Source: Desulfuromonas sp. (GTDB lineage: Bacteria > Desulfobacterota > Desulfuromonadia > Desulfuromonadales > UBA2294). From it: a DNA stretch of 64,000 nucleotides. The position numbers were made by a program, and so were the translations under genes. This document shows positions 8,680-16,659 of this stretch, piece by piece (position 1 is the stretch's first letter; the number at the start of each line of letters is the position of its first letter). The DNA is taken from the NCBI GenBank assembly GCA_002869615.1, contig PKUH01000015.1:20621-84620 (forward strand), given 5' to 3'. Below the pieces are notes generated by a model. That model was not told where the DNA came from. It made no database searches and saw only the letters and a program-made list of their open reading frames with translations.

Positions 8680-9855
8680 ATGGCTGAACAAAGGATCGGA
8701 AAAAACCCGGCAACCGAAAGCTGTTGACCGCCGAAAGCGCCGCCGGGAGCGGCGCCCGGATCGTCAACCACGGCTCAACCGGCAACCTGCTGCTCGCCCG
8801 CCGTCGATCACCAACGGCCGGGCTACAAGCTCTGCCCTTATGTTACCGACTGGCTCGAAACACCGACCGGTGAAGTTCCCAAGGTGACCGGCAGTTTAAG
8901 GCTGAGCGATACCTTCGGCCATTGGGCCATGCGCTGGGGCTTTGGCCGGAACCACTACAAGGTTGCACCCGGCCTCTATGCACTGAACAATCCGACCGCC
9001 GACTCCCCGGTTCTCGTTTCCGCAAACTACAAGCTCAGCTTCGATGTTCTGCGGCGATCGGTCGCGACTCTCGATGCCTGGCTCCTGGTGATTGATAGCA
9101 AAGGGATAAACGTCTGGTGTGCCGCCGGTAAAGGAACCTTCGGTACCGACGAGATCATCCATCGGGTCAAGGCCACCAGTCTCGAACAAATCGTTCTTCA
9201 CAAGGAATTGATCGTCCCGCAACTCGGCGCCCCGGGCATCGCTGCTCATGAAGTCAAAAAGGGGTGTGGCTTCAAAGTCATCTACGGACCGGTCAAGGCA
9301 AAGGATATTACCGCATTTCTCTCTTCCGGACAAAAAGCGACACCGGAGATGCGGCGGATCACCTTCACCACTTTCGAGCGTTTTATCCTGACCCCGGTCG
9401 AGATAACCGTTCTCTGGAAAAAAATTCTCTGGGCGATGCTCGTCCTGTTTATCATTGGCGGCATCGGACCCGGGATATTTTCATTATCAGCTGCCTGGAG
9501 TCGCGGCCTCGGGGCGATCGCTGTCGGCCTCGCCGGGGTGCTTGCCGGAGCCGTGCTGACTCCGGTTCTGTTGCCGTGGCTCCCGGGCAGAGCGTTTGCC
9601 ATCAAAGGTGCCGTTGTCGGCGCAGCCATAGCCCTACTCGGACTGATCCTGTGCGCCGGACAGCCCGGCTTCGGTCATTCCCTCGCCGCCCTGCTTGCAT
9701 TGACCGCAATTTCGTCGTTTGTCGCAATGAATTTCACCGGTTCTTCGACCTACACTTCACCGACCGGTGTTGAAACTGAAATGCGCCAGGCTATTCCATT
9801 TCAACTGGCCGCCCTGCTGGTGGCAGCAACGGCATTCATCTGGGCCGCTTTTTAG
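8680..9855 (+). CDS. hgcA: mercury-methylation corrinoid protein HgcA, with an in-frame TGA at codon 16 (possible selenocysteine)
   Basis: Membrane-anchored corrinoid protein that passes a methyl group to Hg(II). The diagnostic cap-helix motif NVWCAAGKGTF contains the Cys expected as lower axial ligand to cobalt. The corrinoid domain (PGLYALNN, DSPVLVSANYKLSFDVLRRS, KVIYGPVKAKDI) is followed by about five membrane helices. Without read-through the first possible start is a GTG at 8884, giving 323 residues and cutting off the leader up to GEVPK, part of which looks like HgcA. From 8884 back to a TGA at 8725-8727 no start codon occurs, yet the frame is open and continues to an ATG at 8680, 5 bases after the DAHP synthase stop. 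Read through, the protein is 391 residues beginning MAEQRIGKNPATESC followed by the TGA residue and PPKAPPG. A nonsense mutation or sequencing error remains possible. Confidence 0.88.
8725..8755 (+). promoter_or_regulatory. in-frame TGA with SECIS-like hairpin
   Basis: The TGA at 8725-8727 is followed by a perfect 7-bp stem, GCGCCGC (8737-8743) and GCGGCGC (8749-8755), closing a five-base loop CGGGA. The loop begins 16 bases after the TGA and has G as its second base. These values fall within the ranges I recall for bacterial SECIS elements (loop 16-37 bases from UGA, small apical loop, G in its first two positions). The residue before the TGA is Cys. Confidence 0.5.
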
Positions 9856-9864
9856 GAGAGAGTC

Positions 9865-10155
9865 ATGAGTGAGCACCGCTATCTTGAAGGGGTTGTCACC
9901 CTGCAGTATGACGAGCCGACCTGCATCGGCTGCGGTATGTGCGCCACGGTCTGTCCGCATGCGGTGTTCGAGATGCGCGACAAGAAAGCAGCGATCACTG
10001 ATCGTGACCGCTGCATGGAGTGCGGCGCCTGCGCCAAAAATTGTCCGGTCGAGGCCATTTCGGTCAAAGCCGGCGTTGGCTGTGCCAGCGCAATTATTCA
10101 CAGTTGGCTGACCGGCGAAGAGCCGAGCTGCGACTGCGCCAGCGGCGGTTGTTAA
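9865..10155 (+). CDS. hgcB: mercury-methylation ferredoxin HgcB
   Basis: 96-residue 2[4Fe-4S] ferredoxin, the obligate partner of HgcA; it is thought to reduce the corrinoid cofactor and deliver Hg(II). Two clusters are evident: CIGCGMCATVCPH (residues about 20-32) and CMECGACAKNCPV (about 51-63). The family-specific tail is present: a conserved Cys in AGVGCASA and a Cys-rich terminus CDCASGGC. It starts 9 bases after the hgcA stop with AGGAGAG ahead of the ATG, so hgcA and hgcB form one unit. Presence of both genes predicts methylmercury production if HgcA is made. Confidence 0.94.
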   Translation: MSEHRYLEGVVTLQYDEPTCIGCGMCATVCPHAVFEMRDKKAAITDRDRCMECGACAKNCPVEAISVKAGVGCASAIIHSWLTGEEPSCDCASGGC

Positions 10156-10206
10156 CCTTCGCCCGGAAAAACTACAAAAAAGTCACAAATCCCCCCCTCT
10201 CGACTA

Positions 10207-10235
10207 TTGATAATTCTCTACCTTTTCGGTAAAGT
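10207..10235 (+). promoter_or_regulatory. sigma-70 promoter for the P-loop/ABC/hydrolase cassette
   Basis: TTGATA (10207-10212), a 17-base spacer and TAAAGT (10230-10235) lie about 45 bases ahead of the P-loop NTPase gene. The -10 hexamer is identical to that of the promoter in front of the DAHP synthase. Confidence 0.5.
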
Positions 10236-10278
10236 TTCAATTACCTAACTATTAAATTTATCTCCTCAGGAGGGGGTC

Positions 10279-11331
10279 ATGGAAACAATATCTGCTGACC
10301 GGTTGCGGCGAGCCAAGTGGGCCTACACCACCCGTCGAGTTGACCAAGTTAAAGTAGCCGGGATCCTGACTGATTCTCCGGTCCCGCAAGCCGGCGATCT
10401 TGTTCTTGCCCGCGTCGATTCCCTGGGACAGCACCGACGACTTGAACTGACGACAAGCCGACGGGCCGAAATGTTTGAGGGCGACGAGATCGTGGTGGCC
10501 TTCGGCAATCGCTACGCACCTGACCAATTCGAAGGGATCGTCCCCGACAAATTCGAACCGTGTCGTCTTGTCGCCGCCGGGGGAGTTGCCGCGCGCGTTC
10601 TCAACTGGCATACGCGCATGAAACGTGCGACCAAGATCACCCCGATCGGGCTTTTGACCGATAAAAAAGGGAATCGCATTAATTTGCGCAATTTCAGAAT
10701 GCCACAGACGGAAGGAGCCGCAGAAAGGCCTTTTGTTCTTGCTGTTGCCGGAACCTCAATGAACAGTGGCAAGACAACCGCATGCTCCAATCTGGTCAAG
10801 GGAATGGTCCGCCGCAATCTCAGGGTTGCAGCGGCAAAAATCACTGGGACCGGGGCCGGGGCTGATTACCGGATCCTGGTTGATGCCGGGGCCGACCCGG
10901 TCTATGATTTTGTCGATGCCGGCTATGTATCGACTTACCGCATCACCGACGAAGCCCTTCTCGACGTCGTCAAAACTCTCTGCGGACACCTTGAAGAGAG
11001 TGGTGTCGATATCATTATTCTTGAAATAGCCGACGGTCTGCTGCAGCGGGAAACGGCTCGTATTTTCAATATGGCCGAGTTCACTTCACGCCTTGATGGC
11101 ATCATTTTCGCTGCCAATGACGCTCTCGGAGCGCAATCCGGAATTTCCCGCCTGTCCTCTCTCGGTTTGCCGCTGATCGGCTGCACCGGTGTCCTGACTT
11201 CATCACCCCTCGCGACCAGAGAAACCGAAGCCGCAACGGGTCTTCCGGTCTACCAGACCAACAACCTGCGCCGGGCCCACGTTGCCGCCATGGTTTACAA
11301 TACCCTGCGCAACCGCCGACGCAAGGGATAA
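10279..11331 (+). CDS. P-loop NTPase of unknown function (BioD/DUF1611-like fold)
   Basis: 350-residue protein not firmly recognised. Residues 1-130 form a domain rich in beta-strand. The rest is a P-loop NTPase domain with GTSMNSGKTT at about residue 160, the same spacing as the GTxxxxGKT loop of dethiobiotin-synthase/CobQ-type enzymes, followed by LRVAAAKITGTGAGADY and IIILEIADGLLQRE, which fit switch and Walker B regions. It has a near-perfect ribosome site (AGGAGGGGG). The downstream ABC exporter starts 9 bases after the stop. It may prime or modify a substrate that the exporter handles, or act as a regulatory ATPase; neither can be shown from sequence. Confidence 0.7.
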   Translation: METISADRLRRAKWAYTTRRVDQVKVAGILTDSPVPQAGDLVLARVDSLGQHRRLELTTSRRAEMFEGDEIVVAFGNRYAPDQFEGIVPDKFEPCRLVAAGGVAARVLNWHTRMKRATKITPIGLLTDKKGNRINLRNFRMPQTEGAAERPFVLAVAGTSMNSGKTTACSNLVKGMVRRNLRVAAAKITGTGAGADYRILVDAGADPVYDFVDAGYVSTYRITDEALLDVVKTLCGHLEESGVDIIILEIADGLLQRETARIFNMAEFTSRLDGIIFAANDALGAQSGISRLSSLGLPLIGCTGVLTSSPLATRETEAATGLPVYQTNNLRRAHVAAMVYNTLRNRRRKG

Positions 11332-11340
11332 GGTAGCTTG

Positions 11341-13065
11341 ATGGCTGAAGCAACTGAAGAAAAACAGGGTGTTCTGCCAAAGGTCTTTTTCCGGCAGCGC
11401 CGCTGGTTGTTGATCCGTTTGATCATCAACGGTTTTTTACAGGCGGCCTCGATTGTCGGTTCGATGCTCCTGGTGCGTTACGCCTTCGATGCCTTACTCA
11501 ATCCGACATTTGACGATCCCGAAGTTCACATGTTCGAAATGACCGAGGTCAATGACATCTGGTTTTTCGCTTGCGGACTTCTCGCCTGCACCGGCCTGGC
11601 GGCATGGTTGCGCTGGATTCAGCGAGTTGATGCGGAGAGACTTGGCCAATCATACATCCACCGCATCCGTCTGATGCTGTACGATAAAATGGGACGATGT
11701 GCACCGCGCGCCCTCGGCCGCCGGTCTTCCGGTTCGACCATTCTTCGTTTCATCGGGGATCTGAGCGCCATCCGGCGCTGGGTCAGCCTCGGCCTCGCCC
11801 GCATTGTTGTCGCGTCGATTATCGCAATCATCTCCCTCGGTTTTTTGGCATGGCTCGATATCTACCTGGCCACGGTTTCGATCCTGTTGCTGACCTTCGG
11901 CCTGCTCTGGAACCTGTTGCTCGGCCCGAAGATGCACCAGACCATTTCCGAAGCGAGAAAACGGCGGGGTCGCCTGGCAGCCAACATCAGCGAAAAGATC
12001 CGTTCCTTTACTGTCATCCAGGCGTTTGATCAGGTCGATCGCGAGAGAAGACGATATCGGAATCAGAGCCAGAAGCTTCGTGATGCCATGATCTCCCGGG
12101 CCAGGGCCTCCGGCAAAATGCGCGTCGTCACCGAAGGAGCGACCGCGGCATCACTCGGTCTCGTCCTTTCACTCGGCGCGCTGTTGGTCTTCAAGGGAAT
12201 AACAACCTCGGGAAATGTTGTTGCAGCCATGGCTGTCGTCGGCTTTCTCTCGACCCCGATCCGCGACCTCGGTCGGGTCCATGAATACTTTCAGGGCGCC
12301 CAGGTTTCTCGGGAGAAAATCCTGCAGTTCATGCGCACCCGCAACCTGCGCGGCCGGGATCCGGATCTTCCTGACCTGAAAATTGACAAAGGACTGATCG
12401 AATTCAGGGAGGTCACCCTCGAGGGAGCCTTGTACGGCATTTCCGCCTCGGCCCCACCCGGTTCAAGGATCGCCATTATCGGCCCCAACGGTGCAGGCAA
12501 GTCGACCCTGCTCCATGTTATCAACCGATTGGTCGACCCCGATTCCGGACAGGTGCTGGTCGATGGTCAGGAGCTGTCCCGGTGCAACCTCGCTTCGATC
12601 CGACGCATGATCGGATCGGTCAGCCCCGACCTCCCCCTGCTCCGCGGCTCGGTGAGATATAATCTCTGCTATCGTTGGCGTGATGCGCCCGAAGAGGAGG
12701 TCACACGGGTCAAGAAACTCTGCCTGCTGGATGAAATGATCAATTCTTTTCCGCAGGGGGAGAAACACCGTATTCAGGAAGGCGGGCAGAATCTCTCGCT
12801 CGGCCAGCGTCACCGGCTGGCTCTGGCGCGGGCGGTACTCGGGAATCCGTCGATACTCATCCTCGATGAAATCGACGCCAACCTCGACCCGCAAGCGACT
12901 GCGGTCGTCGATCATGTGATCGAAAGCTTTCCCGGCACAATTCTTATGGTGACCCGGGCCGAAGAAAGGCTCGGCCGGGCCGACGAAGTCTGGCATATAC
13001 GCTCTGGCAGGCTGATCAAAAAGGAGCACTTGACGACGAACCGGGAACAGGTCACAACGGTTTAA
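11341..13065 (+). CDS. ABC exporter (fused permease-ATPase) with altered Q-loop and H-loop
   Basis: 574-residue type IV ABC half-transporter. The membrane domain (1-320) shows six hydrophobic segments. The nucleotide-binding domain has Walker A GPNGAGKST, signature LSLGQRH, Walker B ILILDEID and D-loop ANLD. Two catalytic features are changed: the Q-loop Gln is missing (IGSVSPDLPLLRG where V-x-Q is usual), and the H-loop His is replaced by Arg (ILMVTRAEE where IAHR is usual). ATP turnover may therefore be slow or use an atypical mechanism. ATG at 11341 is preferred over TTG at 11338. It sits between a P-loop NTPase and an alpha/beta hydrolase gene. Substrate unknown. Confidence 0.88.
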   Translation: MAEATEEKQGVLPKVFFRQRRWLLIRLIINGFLQAASIVGSMLLVRYAFDALLNPTFDDPEVHMFEMTEVNDIWFFACGLLACTGLAAWLRWIQRVDAERLGQSYIHRIRLMLYDKMGRCAPRALGRRSSGSTILRFIGDLSAIRRWVSLGLARIVVASIIAIISLGFLAWLDIYLATVSILLLTFGLLWNLLLGPKMHQTISEARKRRGRLAANISEKIRSFTVIQAFDQVDRERRRYRNQSQKLRDAMISRARASGKMRVVTEGATAASLGLVLSLGALLVFKGITTSGNVVAAMAVVGFLSTPIRDLGRVHEYFQGAQVSREKILQFMRTRNLRGRDPDLPDLKIDKGLIEFREVTLEGALYGISASAPPGSRIAIIGPNGAGKSTLLHVINRLVDPDSGQVLVDGQELSRCNLASIRRMIGSVSPDLPLLRGSVRYNLCYRWRDAPEEEVTRVKKLCLLDEMINSFPQGEKHRIQEGGQNLSLGQRHRLALARAVLGNPSILILDEIDANLDPQATAVVDHVIESFPGTILMVTRAEERLGRADEVWHIRSGRLIKKEHLTTNREQVTTV

Positions 13066-13093
13066 GCCTCTTCATTTTAACAAAGGATAAAAC

Positions 13094-13897
13094 ATGGCAT
13101 TGTCAATTGAACCCGGCACGATTTATCGGCGTGAACTCGACGGCACGCTACAGATGGACTATTTTATTTATCTGCCGAAATCGGGAATCCAGGAAAATCG
13201 GGTCATGGTTACCATTCACGGAATCTCGCGCAATGCAGAACAGCATGTCAAAGGTTTTGCTGCCCAGGCCGAGCAACATGGAGCGGCTCTCGTCGCCCCG
13301 TTGTTTCCGAAGAGCCAGTACCCACGCTATCAGCGCCTCGGCGCAACCGTGCATGAAGGCCGCGCTGACTTTGCCTTTGACCGCGTCCTCCAGGAAGTCC
13401 GCGCCCTGATCAACATTGATCCGGTCCCTTTAAAGATTTTCGGTTTCTCCGGCGGCGGCCAGTTTGCTCACCGATATGCGATGTTTTATCCGAAACGGGT
13501 CGAGCGGCTGGTCCTCGGAGCACCCGGCTGGTACACCTTCCCCGATGCGGAGCGGCCCTATCCCTATGGCCTCGGATCATCTGAAGAGTGGCCGCAGCTC
13601 CGTTTTACCCCGAGACACTTCCTGGGCATCCCTTCCCTTGTCCTGGTCGGCGAGAATGATGACATCCGTGACGATGATCTCAACAAAATGCGCCGAATCG
13701 ATGCGATACAGGGTTTAAATCGGGTTGAGCGTGGAGAACGCTGGGTTCAGGCAATGAATTCCCTGGCCCGGGCATTCCAGGAGAATACCGATTATCGTTT
13801 CGAATCGGTACCTAACGCAACGCACGCCTACGAAAGCTATCTGGCGCACCCACCTTTTGCCGAAACGGTTTTCAAGTTCCTTTTTGATACGACTTAA
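13094..13897 (+). CDS. alpha/beta hydrolase, PHB-depolymerase/esterase-like
   Basis: 267-residue alpha/beta hydrolase without signal peptide, probably cytosolic. The oxyanion region MVTIHGISRNAEQHVKGF, nucleophile elbow FGFSGGGQFAHRYA, acid loop VGENDDIRDDD and catalytic His in NATHAYE give a complete Ser-Asp-His triad. It closes the cassette begun by the P-loop NTPase, 28 bases after the ABC transporter stop with AAAGGA upstream, and is followed at once by a strong terminator. It probably hydrolyses an ester or peptide linked to the exporter substrate; that link is inference from context. Confidence 0.82.
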   Translation: MALSIEPGTIYRRELDGTLQMDYFIYLPKSGIQENRVMVTIHGISRNAEQHVKGFAAQAEQHGAALVAPLFPKSQYPRYQRLGATVHEGRADFAFDRVLQEVRALINIDPVPLKIFGFSGGGQFAHRYAMFYPKRVERLVLGAPGWYTFPDAERPYPYGLGSSEEWPQLRFTPRHFLGIPSLVLVGENDDIRDDDLNKMRRIDAIQGLNRVERGERWVQAMNSLARAFQENTDYRFESVPNATHAYESYLAHPPFAETVFKFLFDTT

Positions 13898-13898
13898 C

Positions 13899-13928
13899 AG
13901 ACAAGGGCAGCGCAAGCTGCCCTTGTCT
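13899..13928 (+). terminator. intrinsic terminator after the hydrolase
   Basis: AGACAAGGGCAGC and its exact complement flank a GCAA tetraloop, giving a 13-bp stem directly after the stop codon. The following sequence is only moderately T-rich. Confidence 0.75.
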
Positions 13929-13952
13929 GATTCCCTCAATTTTCTATTCCAG

Positions 13953-14732
13953 CTAAAGATGGTAGGGATTTCCTTTCCGGAATTCTGGATACGAGACCGA
14001 GTGGACATGCCGGCCATTCTTCTTGACAATGTACTTCTTGTACTCACCCGCTTCCCGCACAATGATCCGGCACTTGCCCGGCCGATCCTCCATTTGCAGA
14101 CAGATGCGGCCATTCTCCTTAACCTGCCATTTACCGGTCCTTTTCTGCCCATTTCGATACTGGCTGACCTCGCCATCCGGATCGTAGTACGAACGACTCT
14201 CCCTCCTTTTAACAGCTGTCACCGATTCAACGGTACGATCATAAAACAACTGTAACACCTCCTCGGCATTCAGCGTCCCGGCCGGCAGCGTGACCCCTTC
14301 ATTAAGCCTGGAAGTGAGCTGCGGCAGAATCGCGTTGCCGGTCCTGATTGAAGCAAAGTACGCGCCCGGCTCATGATTATTATCCGCTTTCGGAATGTAA
14401 AGCCGGTATGAATTCTTCTCAGGAAGAACAAAGCGGCAATCGCGATCACCACTGACTTTCATGCAAAGACGGTCCTCTCGCACGTTCCAGAACCCTTTCA
14501 GATAGTCCTTATCGGGCTTCACCAGGCGTAATTCGCCATCGTTGAAAAAAAAGACCTCACTGCTCTTGCCGGATGATTCTTCAAGAACAATTGTTTTCCC
14601 CGAGACCAGTTGAACGATCTGCTTTTCCGATAAAGCCTTCCCGGGTGCCTTGACTGCAGCCAACAAGCCGGAAAACATGCCGGACAGAAGAACCAGAAGC
14701 AGACTCAACATCACAAAACGAACACATTTCAT
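13953..14732 (-). CDS. exported protein with two DUF995-like repeats
   Basis: 259-residue exported protein of unknown function. A signal peptide (LSLLLVLLSGMFSGLLAAVKA) is followed by two similar domains at about 30-135 and 145-259. Each begins with a short helix (LSEKQIVQLVSGKT; LNAEEVLQLFYDRT) and has a glycine-turn, a Trp-containing strand (KGFWNVREDRLCMKV; TGKWQVKENGRICLQM) and a conserved Cys pair (CMKVSGDRDCRF; CLQMEDRPGKC). The pattern resembles DUF995-type periplasmic proteins. The frame extends to 14987, but ATG 14732 gives the signal peptide. A small HTH gene lies immediately upstream. Confidence 0.75.
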   Translation of the reverse strand: MKCVRFVMLSLLLVLLSGMFSGLLAAVKAPGKALSEKQIVQLVSGKTIVLEESSGKSSEVFFFNDGELRLVKPDKDYLKGFWNVREDRLCMKVSGDRDCRFVLPEKNSYRLYIPKADNNHEPGAYFASIRTGNAILPQLTSRLNEGVTLPAGTLNAEEVLQLFYDRTVESVTAVKRRESRSYYDPDGEVSQYRNGQKRTGKWQVKENGRICLQMEDRPGKCRIIVREAGEYKKYIVKKNGRHVHSVSYPEFRKGNPYHL

Positions 14733-14766
14733 AATTAATTTATTCCTTTCCAATGCACAGGGTTTT

Positions 14767-14949
14767 TTATTCTTCAGCAATATAATTCTGCACCTCAAGT
14801 TTGAGATCATCAATGTTGACACGAACGGCTCCATCTCCTTTTTCGGTGCGAACGAGCCCTTCGTCGACCCACTCGAGGATTCTCTCAACCGGAATACCAA
14901 ACTTGGCAGAAGCTTCTTCCGGATCGTACCAGGTTTTACCCAGGGCCAT
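14767..14949 (-). CDS. small MerR-type helix-turn-helix protein
   Basis: 60-residue protein with a winged-helix segment of the MerR/excisionase type: YDPEEASAKFGIPVERILEW, then a DEGLVRTEKGDGAVRVNIDDL wing. It lacks the effector-binding C-terminus of true MerR regulators. The ribosome site is excellent (GGAAGGAGA, 7 bases before ATG), so it is real despite its size. It precedes the DUF995-like gene on the same strand and might regulate it or the divergent diguanylate cyclase; this is inference. Confidence 0.75.
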   Translation of the reverse strand: MALGKTWYDPEEASAKFGIPVERILEWVDEGLVRTEKGDGAVRVNIDDLKLEVQNYIAEE

Positions 14950-15084
14950 GACTGTCTCCTTCCTGAAATGTTTTCAACTGAATTCAATTGCGGCCTGAAC
15001 AGCTGAAAATTAACTTTACAAACCTGACAAACATACCTAGATTAGCCAATTATAACATCTGCTTATATTTTTTCAGTGAACTGC

Positions 15085-16002
15085 ATGGCGAACTCAATAC
15101 TCATCATCGACGACAACAGAACGATCCGCCAGCAGGTTCGCGAAATCCTGCACGGCACCGAACTTTTTGAAAACTGTCATGAAGCGGGTGACGGCATCGA
15201 GGGATTCAAGATCCTGCTCAGCGAGAAAATTGACATTATCCTCTGTGATCTCGAAATGCCCGGCATGGATGGCTACAAGTTTCTCCGCATGGTCGCTTCT
15301 CGCGAAGAACTGATGGACATCCCGGTAATCCTTCTGACCAGCCATGAAGAGCAGGAGGCGAAAATCCGCGGGCTGGAAGCCGGGGCGAGTGATTATGTGA
15401 CCAAACCTTTTTTCCCGGCTGAACTGCTCGCCCGGGTCAAGGTCCAGCTCAAAATCAAATCATTACAGGACAGTCTCAAGCAGAGCAACCTTCAACTTAA
15501 GGAGCTCTCCCAGACCGATGCCCTGACCGGCCTCGCCAACCGGCGGCAGCTGATGAATATCCTGGCTATTGAATTTGAACGGAGCCGTCGAACCGGCACC
15601 CCTTTTTCAATATTGATGATCGATCTCGATCATTTCAAGAAAATCAATGACAACTACGGCCACCAGGATGGGGACGTGGTATTACGGTCTACTGCCGAGT
15701 TGATGCTGGCGCATCTGCGTCAATACGACACAGCGGCCCGATTCGGAGGTGAGGAGTTTACCCTGGTGCTGCCGGAGACCGACCCGGTCGAAGCGGCCGG
15801 AGTGGCTGAGCGGATCCGCAAGGAAATTTCAAAAATGACCTTCACCGGCAGTATCGCCAAGCTGAAGCTTACCGCCAGTATCGGTGTCGCAACAGTCCCG
15901 AAGGATAATATCGGGAGTCTTGATGATTTTCTCAGAGCGGCCGACGATGCCCTTTACCAGGCAAAAAACAACGGCCGCAACCGGGTTGAAGTTCTCACCT
16001 GA
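15085..16002 (+). CDS. response regulator-diguanylate cyclase (PleD/WspR-like)
   Basis: 305-residue protein with an N-terminal receiver (phospho-Asp in IILCDLEMPGMDGY, Lys in DYVTKPFFPAEL) joined by a helical linker to a GGDEF domain. The active site reads GGEEF, and the inhibitory I-site RQYD lies five residues before it, so the enzyme should make c-di-GMP and be product-inhibited. Its phosphorelay partner is not adjacent. A GTG at 15076 is an alternative start. Its stop abuts the stop of the convergent DUF3047 gene with no gap, so the transcripts must meet head to head. Confidence 0.92.
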   Translation: MANSILIIDDNRTIRQQVREILHGTELFENCHEAGDGIEGFKILLSEKIDIILCDLEMPGMDGYKFLRMVASREELMDIPVILLTSHEEQEAKIRGLEAGASDYVTKPFFPAELLARVKVQLKIKSLQDSLKQSNLQLKELSQTDALTGLANRRQLMNILAIEFERSRRTGTPFSILMIDLDHFKKINDNYGHQDGDVVLRSTAELMLAHLRQYDTAARFGGEEFTLVLPETDPVEAAGVAERIRKEISKMTFTGSIAKLKLTASIGVATVPKDNIGSLDDFLRAADDALYQAKNNGRNRVEVLT

Positions 16003-16659
16003 TTAATCCCCGCTCGACTCTTTTGACAGCTGAAGATCGTCATACCAGGCCCGGGCTGAAGTTCCCGTGTTGTCGCTGTCTGTCATAATGGCAATGGCGC
16101 CGACAAGCCGGGGCTCTTCGCCAAAAATCCGGCGATAGTCCGCATAAACATTCCGCCGTTCACTCTGCCATTTTCCGGCAGCATCTCCGCCGCTGCGTAC
16201 TGCCACCATTTGCGAGTTCGCCGTGTAGGGGCTCGGCACAATCTCCCCCGCCGGCAACCGGTTGGCCCAGATGTAGTTGATCGAACGGGTTTTCGGAAAG
16301 AACCAGTGCGGAAAAACGACGTAGACCCGGGCCGGGTAATCATCCTTCTCCTTCGAACGAACATCGCCGCCCGGAACTGTCTGGTCAATCTTCCAGCGCC
16401 AGCTCAGAATCGGGTAGGTAGCGAGGTCGATTTCCTTTTCAAAGAACAGTCCGGATGCGGTCCCCTTGCTGGTTGCCGCAAGAACGTGGCTGCCGTTCTC
16501 TTCAACCACCTGGTAATCGGTCTCACCAACAAACGATTCGACGGTCCAGTCAGGCGACAATCCGTCTTCAAAGTCATCGATCAGAATCGTTGTCGCCGGT
16601 TCAGCGAAAGATCTGATCGGTAACAACAGAAATATCAGGAAAACAATCCGTTTCATCAT
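16003..16659 (-). CDS. DUF3047 exported protein
   Basis: 218-residue protein with an N-terminal signal peptide (IVFLIFLLLPIRSFA) and a DUF3047 beta-sandwich: ILIDDFEDGLSPDW, PILSWRWKI, the YPARVYVVFP strand and AIAIMTDSDNTGTSARAWYD near the end. The fold resembles carbohydrate-binding jelly rolls. It is the last gene of the 13-gene envelope operon and overlaps the stop of the iron-sulfur gene by 4 bases (ATGA). Function is unknown. Confidence 0.88.
   Translation of the reverse strand: MMKRIVFLIFLLLPIRSFAEPATTILIDDFEDGLSPDWTVESFVGETDYQVVEENGSHVLAATSKGTASGLFFEKEIDLATYPILSWRWKIDQTVPGGDVRSKEKDDYPARVYVVFPHWFFPKTRSINYIWANRLPAGEIVPSPYTANSQMVAVRSGGDAAGKWQSERRNVYADYRRIFGEEPRLVGAIAIMTDSDNTGTSARAWYDDLQLSKESSGD

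Noticed and set aside
8884..9855. HgcA starting at GTG 8884 (323 residues)
   Set aside because: This start has no good ribosome site and discards a conserved-looking leader that is in frame up to an ATG at 8680; kept only as the fallback if the TGA is a true stop.
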